From Paragonimus skrjabini miyazakii (lineage: Eukaryota > Platyhelminthes > Trematoda > Plagiorchiida > Troglotrematidae), in assembly GCA_014338405.1 (NCBI GenBank), contig JTDE01000245.1, positions 238,954-302,953 on the forward strand: a DNA stretch of 64,000 nt. The letters are read 5' to 3'. The notes below the pieces were generated by a model that saw only the letters and a program-made list of their open reading frames with translations, ran no database searches and was not told the origin of the DNA. Shown here one piece after another: positions 37,516-48,154 of this stretch. Position numbers and translations under genes: made by a program. Positions within the stretch are counted from its first letter, which is position 1, and each line of letters opens with the position of its first letter.

Positions 37516-39772
37516 GATGATAATGTGTATCAATACAACGACCCATTGCTTTTCAGTAGGACAAAATCATTCATTATTTCTAAAGTTAGTTGAGAAGAAG
37601 AAAATCTGGCCGCGACAAAATTGTACATCCACCTCGGATGGTTTTAAACCGGGTGCGGCCAGTAACACCTGCTGTTTCCTTATCTCTTTCCGGTCTCTGT
37701 AGGACGTTTCAATATGATATTAACAAGGAAACTTGCACTGTTATAGTCCTAGGGTATACATCAACCAAACTGGATCCAGTTGAAGAATGTAGGCAGGCCA
37801 ATCGAACATATGAAGTATATCTAACGTAGAATCCCTATTGCTGTGACACACCATACAAGAAGACATGCACTACAATGCACCAAAATGACTCTTGATGATG
37901 TAAGTGGCAAAGCAGATAAAAGCAAAACTGTCCAACCGGTTTATGTAACAGTTAAAGTTTTTTAAACACCGGTTTCCTTTTAACAACGTCACCAGATCAA
38001 GTTTAAGACGTGCTGTTATAAGTTAACACCTCTCGTTTATCCTCAGCAATCACAAACGTGAAACATGTGAGTTATATGTATCAGGTAAACGAAATATACA
38101 ATGAGTGGACACACAAATATTTACCTCGCAAGGACTGAATAGGTTATCCGAGCAACTGTTGTGTATACACACTCTAATCGGTGTAGCTTTATTATAGGTC
38201 AGCGACTTTGAGGTCCGATTGCACGATAACAAACTAAGTTGGCTACCGAGGATGTATTCGACGACCTGTTGTAATGAGGTGATTAACAGCTTGTGCTGTG
38301 GAATTTCGGGCACATGGTTCATCCATCTGAGATGGTTGTGTCATCAATTGTTATAACCATTTCGTAATGTGCTATCCTACCCAGTGTGATTGGTGGTGAA
38401 CTGCACTGCCTTCGCAAAATCATTGCAACTGCAAAATAAATGTGTGTAAAAGACAGAAAGAATAACTGAACGGATTGCGTTCGCGATTACAGAGAAGTGA
38501 CTCTTTGGTGGTTTAAGTCAAGTGAGATTGCGCAGTTGCATAAGTGTAAAATGAGGCAGACCTCAATTTCTGTTGATAGCACTTGTCAGATTATCCTCGT
38601 TGTTTTACAAGGATAAGAAAATCTTCACTTGAATATTTCAGCCGGCTCCACACAAATGTTGACCTTGTTGCAGACTTCTATTAAATTATCGAAATAGTTA
38701 GTTGTTATCAAAACTTTTATTGATATATTTTGCTCTGTTTTGAGCTTAGTCGAGTTGCAAATACACCTGACTGCATGGAACAGAGTTTTGGTTAGAACGA
38801 GTCACCTTCTTTCGAAGCTTACGTACTTTTGATTTTCGTTCTGCTTAAACTTCTTTAAGTTACCAATCACCAACACATTTCACCGGGATGTTCACGAAAT
38901 CTGTGAATTCGCTCACCTTTGATAAGGTTGAACTTGTACATTAAATAAAAAATGATGATTTTTCAATCCTTCCTCAGCTTTTTTAAGTTTACTGTTGCAA
39001 CGTTTTTTTTTTATTTTTTAAGTCATCTACGGTTTTCATCTTCAGATCAATACTTCAAGGTCGTTTTCTCTCTTTCTCAGATTTATTAAGTACAAAAAGT
39101 TTGTATGCGGGATTGAAATGGTATCCCCTCGAGCTACAAGCTGAAGCTGTTATCTGCTTTCCACTAATCTTACAAGGATTCGTATCAGAAAGCCCGAAGT
39201 GATTGTAATATCATTTTCTCAGGAACTTGCTAAGGTATTAAGCATCAGTCATTAGATTTTCACCGTGTCCTCTTGAACCATAGTGGATAATAGTCCTCTT
39301 TTACTGTTATTCTATCATGGAATTAGGTGCATCAGAAAACTATTGGCAAAAGTCTTCCAGCCCTAAAGTCGTTTAAGGAGTCCTTGTAAAGTCAGATACA
39401 CATGCCTCAAAGCCAGATATTCAAATGTGTCCAAATTCAGTCAGTATTCACCGCCTTGTTATGGAGATCGAAGAAGTACTGTTGTTTGACTGATTGTTAG
39501 TTTGGAAGGACGATGACCGCCTTGTTGTACTGTCCTCTCCAATGATTAATACAGTTCCATTATGATGTCCCCAGAAAACATTTGCTCGTAGCTTGATTTT
39601 CTAACGCTGACCTAACTCGGAATTTTTTGGCTCCCAGTTAAAATTCAAGTAACCAGTCTCATACATTTTTCGCTGTCCTTGGTGCAACGATTTCTGATCT
39701 TCTGAAAAAGCAAACGGATTTTGATAACCTGTAGAGATTACTGGTGAGTAATAAGTGGTGTTGGTTTATCTA
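37516..39772. other. Unique AT-rich DNA
   Basis: No gene supported. A T-rich run lies at about 39004-39021. Confidence 0.5.
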
Positions 39773-39895
39773 AATTGAACATCATCCACAGTTGATCGCA
39801 CCTGTCGCATTCCAATAAACTTTCCAATCGGCCGTTTTTTGAAAAGAAGCACTAGACTCGAGTTTTACTCTTACTAGAAAACGTTAGTAGTATCC
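39773..39895 (-). repeat. Family-A SINE, 3' body only
   Basis: Reverse complement of the 3' end and body: AAATTGAACATCATCCACAG, CGCACCTGTCGCATTCC, AAGCACTAGACTCGAGTTTT. It breaks off before the tRNA-like part. Confidence 0.75.
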
Positions 39896-42800
39896 TTATG
39901 CTTTGAAGCTCTGAGCTCCATCGTTATCTTTCTCGCTTCAGTACAACAAAAGCATTTAGCGCTCTGTGTAAAACGCCCCCGCACAAGCTCGAACACAGCT
40001 GTAGAGTTTAATTGTGGTATGTCTTCTGTCAATCGGTCTCATGCCCGCCGGCGATTTTTTCACATTCTCGGATTACAGAAACAAAATTTAAGGTCAGTCG
40101 GCTTAACTAGACTATGTAACCCAAAGCAGCGCAGATTACCTTGACCCACTCAACCGGAAGTGTGTTAGGTATTTATTTGTGAATGGTTGCCTAGCAACTG
40201 ACCACCAACTCCTTAATTTTGGTGATCACTAATCAGACCCACTGCAAACAGATAACTAGGTTGTTTTTGTATTGGGAGTCGAAGAAAGTTCAAATTTCAT
40301 CTCCAATGTAAACAAAAATAACACCATACCGTTTAGGTTACATGTACTAAACTGTTCCATCGAATTTCCGCTTTTCAAAGACCAGTCCATTTTTGTGTGT
40401 AACAAATAGAGTTTGATCGTCAAGGCTAAAATACAAACATTCTTTGCAGCACGAACACTGTATACCATTTACGTATGTCTTAAAGATAAATTACAAAAAC
40501 ATTTTTGTGCAAAAGAGCGGTGTGAAACAAATTCATGGTCAACGGAACATAGTTACCAATATTTACGCACAATAACGGACAAGTTGAAAGTTGACAACTG
40601 AAAGACTGAGACGGTATCCCTCTATTCAACTCGTATCCTGTATACCGAAGCTTAACGTCTTGCTGAATACTAGCCATAGATTGGTTTACTCCGAATATAT
40701 TCTTATAGTATAACTACTCATCCATTCTCATATTCGCTGTTGAATATCGTGAAAGTGTTCATGAGTGAATAAGCATGAAAATGTTATCAACTCCAGTCTA
40801 ATTGTATGGAATAACTTATGCATGCATAGACGGACACTGTCGTTTCGGAAAGTCCCCCCAACTTTAGCCATGCTTCTTCCTTCTAGATTGTCGGTTAATG
40901 GTGGAATGTACTCCATTGAGGCTGTAACGAGATCTCCTCCAGTGGTAGTTTTGAATTCTAGTCTAACACGACTAACAAGCGTTTGACCCACTATGGTTCG
41001 CTTTTATTATGCTGTAATACATAGGTTGTTTATAATTCTTCATTTTTGCATCGCTAAATATTGTCCATCCTTGCTTTTCACTGTCGCCAACTCCTAACCA
41101 GTATACGGCGGGTGCTTGAACTGAATTTTGTCTTCCGATCTTATCTGTTGTATTCCACCAGTGGAGTAGATGTAGAGTAACATCAGGCTTTCTGGGTCCT
41201 ACTCAAAGTGATCTCAAATATCCTGAGGTTAGGAGGTGATAAAATAAGACTTTCTAATAATGTCACCTGCTGAAAATTACCACTTCCATGAAGCAATAGT
41301 TGTAGATATGCGTCACGTAATGTTTGCCGCGTCGCTTTATTCATTAATCACCTACTTCCTGTGGCACAAAAGAAACACTTGTTTGGTAATGAGAATCTCC
41401 TCCGCCAGACTACCATAGGGGACCACAAGTCAGTTTATTCAGTTAGGCAAAAAAACGTTTTTGCTCGACCCTCCCAAAAGTTTATTCTAACAACTTGGGT
41501 GCAAATCGTACAGCACTAAAACAACGCTTAACATAAATTGTGCTTGATGAGCCAATGACTGATTAAATTTTGGATTTAGACTTACAGGTACGAACGCCGT
41601 CACATACTGGCTAAATTGTATACTTACCGCGTAGTAAAACAGAAAACACTTTTTTATGGACGAAAGTAAAAGAGGACGTCTTACGCTCAACGAAAAAATG
41701 AATGTGATCCAGTCCGCTTTGCAAGCAGAGTTATCAAGATCAATAAGCGACGTTATGAAATGATATAAAACTCGGGTTCTTTACATAATGACACGTAAAT
41801 ACAAGTTGACTAACAGTCAGCCTCTGATAACTCAGGTCGTTAACGCTTCCCAAAACCTGAAATATATATTTATAAGGCAGCGTCTGACAAAGACGCTGGA
41901 TAAAGAAAGGTAGACATCAGATAAAAAACTGGTGAAGAAAAGGAGCTATTGCTCAAATAAGCTTTTTCTAATGGTCGGTGAGCTTCGGTTGTATGAACTA
42001 GTGAAGCCTTCAAAGGTGATTCTCTTAGTAATAACTTTGAAAGTGATTTTCAGGTAGATTTACTTGAACGGTGAAGAAAACACCAACTAACTCTTAATGT
42101 TTCATCCATTATTAATGAATAGTTTGTTTGGAGTTTACAACCGAAACGAACGGTCTTTTTATTCTCCCAAGATAGTGTAATTTTTCTAACTGTTCGTCAA
42201 GTGCCTTCTCACCAGCCATCCTCCCGGAGTGCTCCATTTTTCAGGCCCCTCGAGATAGTTACTGTGAATAATTTTTACTGTACTGCCAAATAAAGTCCAC
42301 AATTGTTAGTGTACTTCGATCAGAACCAAATGTTGGTTGTACTACCTAGGATCCTGTCGAAATTCTATCTCCGAAATTAGCAGTAAGTTCTGTTTACACC
42401 ATTCTGTAGATCTACACAAAATGTATATGTTTAAGCTTTATTTTTCCACACGCCAAAAATGTAGAAAACATGCGTGATGGAATGCTAATGTTGCGATAAA
42501 ATATAATTCAAATGTACTCACTATACAAACTGGATATTGTGTATGTTTGACGACGAACTATGAATTCACATGATTATGAAAAAATGAGTAATAGATCTGC
42601 TTCTCACTCTCAGGAGAGTTCATTTTAACTACCGGAAATTTAATCCCTTTTGGGACAACCTTATTCATCTCACATGAAGTACAATCGAATTATTTCACCT
42701 AAACCTTCAGTTACAGTCATTCTCGATAGTAGATTTTAACAACAACTCAAAAACTATGAGTTTCAGTGAGTTATGTTGATGGACTGTTGAAATTCCAATA

Positions 42801-45800
42801 CAGGCCTAATTGAAAAAACCGCTATCTGAAGCTTTTTACTATCTTATTTGTTGTGCACGTTCACAACATTAGTAGCATGATTAGGTTCATTATTGTGATG
42901 ACACATTTCGATTTCTCCGAACCTCCACAAGCCTTCGTTAAAACTAATTGGAACTATTATCAGTAGTCTGTAATGTACACTTAGTCCTTACAGTACACTA
43001 TTTGTCAAGCTCATAAACCTTGTTCTCACTTTCCTGTCTAGAAACTAATTTATTTTTAGTAAAAGTACCTCGTTTCAGTGACTTTTGTGGTTTACTCGGT
43101 ATTTACATGATCAGAATGACGTATGCATGTCTTTTACTAACTGATCTGACGCCAAAGGTTCTGTGACTAACAAGTTCTCAAACTCACTCAATGAAAGTCA
43201 CGTTCAATGTATGTTATGAATGTAAGTTCAGATGATCAAATAGACTAAGGTTAGTAGTAAATACTCAATCGTCTTTATGAGAAGACGCCGATGAGCTCTG
43301 TTGTTTGCGCAAGTTTTTCAAGCTCCGAATATTGGTGACGCGATATGGAAAAACTCACTCACTCAATCGAATTGTGCCAACACCTTCAGATAGCTAAATA
43401 GACAACCTTTGTTCTGTAAGTTGGGAAGTCTTATTTCATTTCTGTATCAACTGCTCCATATCTGTTACTTGTATAATCTTCTATCTAACTTTTCAAATAA
43501 CGTACTTGTTAGGCGCATGAAAAACATGCACGTTTTCGATAAACAATAAATACCGAACAAATGTTCAGTGTTGATCGATGGACATGTAAACGATGTTTGC
43601 GGAAGAGCCAAGATATAAAGTAGATTATATTGCTGCCTTTGGATCTGTCTATTTCTGGCGAATGACATTTACTGTATATGCAAGGTGTACTTCTGATTCG
43701 TTTGAAGTGAGGTGTCCGAGAGTGGATAACTCTCCTGTACACCTTAAGTATCATTATGCTCAATGTGACTGTGAACGAATACAGGGATTTGTTAAATCTG
43801 ACTGCCAGAAACACAGTCCTTTCGAAAGTTTCAGCCTTATAAGCCTATGTATAAACATGGAAGTATAAACTATGTATCATATATCAAGGGATAGTGAACT
43901 CCAGAAGAAAAGGTTCTGTTGTATTCCAAAACAAAAATTTTATGCAAGCTACCGTGAACAACATAATTAGAAATTCATGATTTCAGGATTTAAAACCAAG
44001 TTATTACGCATTACATTACTTTCATATATGTGTGCCTGGGACACGCAGCAGGTAAGTTTGAGTTGTAACATGTTTGGAGTAATAGTGAGGCATTGTTGAT
44101 AAAAATGAAACTTAAAAAGCGGTAGAATACGTTTGTTTGTTTGTCGGTGCGTTAAAGTTTTCAGTCTAGTGTGAATGTCCAAAGACTAAACAACAAAGCT
44201 TCAGTGGGCTTGGACCTCAGAAAACGGATTCATTTCCGATTGGCCACTTGCCCGTCATTTTCCCACACTCTGCTTGGTTCACCTCCTACACGGCCAATCA
44301 GCTTCCCCGAACGTTTTATTAAAAATTATCCCATATTTTACTTTGCACGACGCTATAAGGTTGTACGGTAACAAGTTTATTGACTATCTCCTGATCTCCA
44401 CCGTAGCGGGTTTCAGTAGACACATTTGAGAAACGTATAAGGTGTAAACATGTGAAGGAGATCACAACCGTTTCTCTGAGAAGCATCAATTCCTGAGACA
44501 GAAAAGAGAGCGAGATGAACTTTGAAAAATCCAAACGGATTAGCTGGAAATTCATATCGTCATTCTAGTAACAGAAAGGAATAAATCTAAAACATGTTAG
44601 TCAACCCTGGAAGAAAGATAATTCACGTTTAAAAACAGTACATCAAAAAACAAACTCCGATGCACACAACTACTGTTACCAACTGCGGATTAGTAATGGT
44701 ACACCTGACTGAAATTTTCTCCTGACGATGACCACAACTGAAATTTCGACTTCAATCACGTTTTTGCAGAGCAGCACTATGTCAGTGACCTCGCATTAGT
44801 CTCAACCACCCTTGTTTAATAACAAGGTGACTTCATGGATCCGTAGTGAGATGTATATGTTGTATAGGTTAATGAAGTTTACTAAACAGCAGAATTTTTG
44901 GTGGTTAGAGACCACTGTTGCATTGGCCAGTATGTGGTATTTGAGTGAAACGATTTATGTGAAGATCGTTGAAGTTGAATTCACATCGGCTTTGGTCTAC
45001 TTGTGAGTGTCGCACAGTTGCAAGCAGTTTAGAAGACAATCATTTACTGTCATTAACTTGGTTGTCAAGTCGAACGAAAACAAAACTGAAGTGATCTGAG
45101 CTGCATTAAGCAATCCTATGTTTTTAGAAAAGTAAGTCCCTTTATTTAGAGAACGAACAGTGTTCACACTAACGGTTGCTGGTGTGCGAAAATTGCATTA
45201 CGTTTTGATTGACCTCTTCGGTGTTGTGTTCTGTTAATTTCAGTTAACCAGTTCGATTATTTCAATCCGGTACGCGTTCGAACTCCTCTTAACCACTATC
45301 CCTTACGAACAAATTCGATGTGACAGCTAATCACTCATTTTGATTGGTTAGCATTGATCGACCACAGTTCCACTCACAACCGCTAGTGTACGAGCACCGA
45401 TTGGTTGAACCTTTTCCAACCAGGAGACCACCCTAGTCCAGTCCCATTACACTGATCAAGTTTTCTCGCCAGCATTTCATATTTATCAACATATTTCTTT
45501 TCAGGACTTAAAACGAGCACTTCAAATGCAACCCTTTGAGGCTCATTAAAATTTGAAATAAGAAATTTAGGTCTACTAAGTCACAACTTAAAATAGTCTG
45601 CTCTGAACTCTGTCCATTAAAAAGAACGTTCCAGTAATCTCAGGCCAGGCTCAAATTCTCTTTCGGATCGATCAGTCACAGAAGCCGCTGAAATTCTCAA
45701 TCCATTTATCTATTTTTGAGTATGAAAATGTCCACGTACTTCAGATATGTTTCACCCAAATAAAACAAAAGAAAACAACTAGGTTTTGTAGGTTTATTTG

Positions 45801-47140
45801 CGAACGGAAGTATCATAAAATTGAAGAATAAATACCCATCAACTGATAGAAGCAAATACAAATTTCAAGCGGGCTGTAAGAAAATCCAGTTAAAACCTAA
45901 GTTAGGATACTGTCAGAAACATCGGAAGTTTATGTAATGTTCCACCGGACGGAGATTCACAAACAACTTATGTCAGCTGCCCAGCCCTAGAATTTGATGG
46001 ACGTATATGGAGTACAAGGAAAATGGATCGTTTTTCAGAGTGAAGCGTTTTTAGAGTTAAAGTTTCACGTTGGTTTGAGTGCTTTTACAAGATTGAAAAA
46101 GGTTAATGGCAAAACACAATGTGATTCATTAGAGAAACATTTGTCTGAGTATAAAATAAAGAACAGGAACTCATTTTTATGCAGTCTAAATGGAAAAGTT
46201 AAGTTTCATTTGTTCCTTCAAGCAATTAATTGACATGAATTGTGTGTTAATTATTTTTGATCACAGGTTTGTAGTACAGGTAATATTTGAAGTCCGAAAC
46301 CATAAATTCATTGTCAGTAAAGCTTATCGTTACTGTAAATTTTTGTTGTGAACTGGATTTGGTTTACAATCCATGTTTGCAGGAGGTAACCTTGTTGACC
46401 TCAAGCCATAGGCCTCATATTAGGCATGAGTGCATCATGCTTGATGAAAATCGACTATCTCCATTGCGAGTAACAGTAAACTTGTGTAACGATTCACAGT
46501 TATCACGGTTTATTAGTGATTTGTGCAAAATTGCTGTTGGTGTACAGTTGGTCACTCATAGGTTGTGTGTGCTAAACCGAAGCTTTGATCACAGCAAATC
46601 TTCCAAACCTTTTGAACTAAGTATGTAGATAGTAAACCATTCACAAAACAACGGAAAAACTGAGCATTGGCGAGTCAATTCAGGTAAATGGTTCACCTGC
46701 CAAACAGATAGAATTTCACTGAGACCATATGGAATGCTTCAGCAAACCGAATTCCGTCAATGAACAAGAGGATAGTCCCCACCTAGACAGAAAGTATCCG
46801 ATGGAACTCTGTTCGGAACTAACATTAAACAGGCGTAACATTGAAAAATAAATCAGAGTCATCCACAAGAGTTCTTGGTTCTTTACAAGAAGGTACATAA
46901 ATATATTAGGTGAGCCGTATGGAGATTACAGAAGATCACATGCGTGCATAAGTGGAAGAATCAGTTTATATACAACTAACAGACAGTGTATGATATACGG
47001 TATACATCATAGGTGTGGTATCAGTAACTTCAGAATGTCTGTTTAAAAAGTTACTTATATACTGTGAATAATCACATGACTAACTGGGATCCACTTAGAT
47101 GAACATCGACAGAATAAACGATAAGGTCATTGAATGGAAG
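39896..47140. other. Long unique AT-rich stretch
   Basis: About 7 kb with no supported gene or element. The plus-strand frame at 46287-46628 contains a possible exon (acceptor-like TTTGCAG near 46381, donor-like GTATGT near 46621). Its length is within chance and no domain is recognised. Confidence 0.45.
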
Positions 47141-47150
47141 ACAAACAAAG

Positions 47151-47410
47151 TGTAGCGAACAAGCTTGTTTTCGGTGATTCATCATCAAGCTAAATACAAC
47201 ACATTTATATGGGTTAATCATGTGAGAAAATATACAGTGATGAATCGAACGAATTGTTATCAGTTTCAGAAAGTTCACGTCGATTGTACAACTTATTGAT
47301 GGCTGTTACGATAGCGGTCTTGATTACGTAATCTGTTCTTGCCGAACGTGGACATCTGGCCATGGAAGATTCAGTGTTTTGACAAAGCGCTTTTGAATAC
47401 ATAGTAGGGG
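47151..47410 (-). repeat. Left inverted arm of the Penelope-like element
   Basis: Reverse complement of 47847-48106. Alignment stops sharply at 47410/47847. It carries an inverted copy of the coding 3' end, which is why a minus-strand frame (47214-47402) mirrors the plus-strand frame at 47858-48043. Confidence 0.9.
47153..47192 (-). ncRNA. Hammerhead-like motif in the left arm
   Basis: On the minus strand: TAGC, TTGATGA, TGAATCACC, GAA, AACAAGCTTGTT, C, GCTA. Stem I TAGC/GCTA is perfect. Stem III is a 12-base palindrome that closes with the A15.1-U16.1 pair. The conserved first C of CTGATGA is T here, and stem II does not form properly, so cleavage is probably weak or lost. Confidence 0.5.
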
Positions 47411-47411
47411 G

Positions 47412-47933
47412 GGAGCAAGCGGTAATGCCTCAGACAGTATAAGCAACAAACTTAGCGTAGCCCTAAGCAAGACTTATTTTGCAGCGAAACTGTGTGTTCA
47501 GTTTGATTCCACACCGATTCTGCTCCCTCAGTTGAAAGATTCATTACCTGTTCATACTGCTTCTTACTGTGTATACCATTTCGTTTGTTCCTGTGGAACG
47601 AGCTATGTAGGCCGCACGACACGGCGATTGTCTGAACGCATTCGAGTGCACCATCTGGTGTAGCTAACTCGGGGTTTGGCCAAATCTTGCTCGTCTTCTA
47701 TCGCTGCGCGTCTAGTGGAACCCAATCGCTCAATCGATCCCAACGAATCATTCCGTCCTATCCATCGCGCTCATGGATTACAACCAAAACAGGTCAAAAA
47801 GTGCCTGTTGGCAGTCGCAGAAGCAAAAGCCATCCGCTTGCTCTGTCCCCTACTATGTATTCAAAAGCGCTTTGTCAAAACACTGAATCTTCCATGGCCA
47901 GATGTCCACGTTCGGCAAGAACAGATTACGTAA
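47412..47933 (+). pseudogene. Broken GIY-YIG endonuclease end of a Penelope-like element
   Basis: One frame runs from just after the left arm to TAA at 47931-47933, interrupted by a single in-frame TAG at 47661-47663. It reads a linker (DSTPILLPQLKDSLPV), then CVYHFVCSCGTSYVGRTTRR with both Tyr blocks and the Cys pair, then after the stop SSSIAARLVEPN, CLLAVAEAKAIRLLCPLLCI with the likely catalytic Glu, and VKTLNLPWPD at the end. The His of the usual second motif seems replaced, as the other copy's SSIGRHILSTGH corresponds to SSSIAARLVEPN here. It differs enough from the frame at 23.7 kb to belong to another PLE family. It is dead as a protein because of the stop and the missing reverse transcriptase. 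Confidence 0.85.
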
Positions 47934-48106
47934 TCAAGACCGCTATCGTAACAGCCATCAATAAGTTGTACAATCGATGTCAACTTTCTGAAACTGATAA
48001 CAATCCGTTCGATTCATCACTGTATATTTTCTCACATGATTAACCCAAATAAATATGTTGTATTTAGTCTGATGATGAATCACCGAAAACAAGCTTGTTC
48101 GCTACA
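47847..48106 (+). repeat. Right arm of the Penelope-like element
   Basis: Includes the last 29 codons of the GIY-YIG frame and about 173 bases of 3' untranslated sequence up to GCTACA. It matches the left arm in reverse orientation at about 253 of 260 positions by hand count. Confidence 0.9.
48065..48104 (+). ncRNA. Hammerhead-like motif in the right arm
   Basis: TAGT, CTGATGA (48069-48075), TGAATCACC, GAA, AACAAGCTTGTT (48088-48099), C at 48100, GCTA. The core CTGATGA, the GAAA (48085-48088) and the palindromic stem III with its A15.1-U16.1 pair fit a hammerhead. Stem I is 4 bp with one T.G wobble. Stem II pairs poorly (T facing C next to the core). The motif starts 132 bases after the GIY-YIG stop, close to the 123 bases seen in the other element. 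Confidence 0.6.
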
Positions 48107-48154
48107 GTTTCTTCTAATGTCTAAACCGGATATTTTCCTGCAACAAACAAAGTG

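Larger units (their letters stand above)
47141..48154 (+). mobile_element. Penelope-like element insertion with inverted arms and 12-bp target duplication
   Basis: The insertion is bounded by ACAAACAAAGTG at 47141-47152 and 48143-48154, an exact 12-bp direct repeat taken as the target-site duplication. Inside are a left arm (47151-47410), the coding 3' end of a Penelope-like element (47412-47933), a right arm (47847-48106) and a 36-base tail. The left arm is the reverse complement of the right arm. By hand alignment they differ at about 7 of 260 positions. The right arm contains the last codons of the frame and the 3' untranslated part, so the left arm is an inverted copy of the element's own 3' end. 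Terminal repeat-like segments, sometimes inverted, together with 5' truncation are known for Penelope-like elements. The reverse transcriptase is missing, so this copy is not autonomous. Confidence 0.8.

Noticed and set aside
47214..47402. Separate minus-strand gene
   Set aside because: It is the inverted copy of the end of the plus-strand Penelope-like sequence, not an independent gene.
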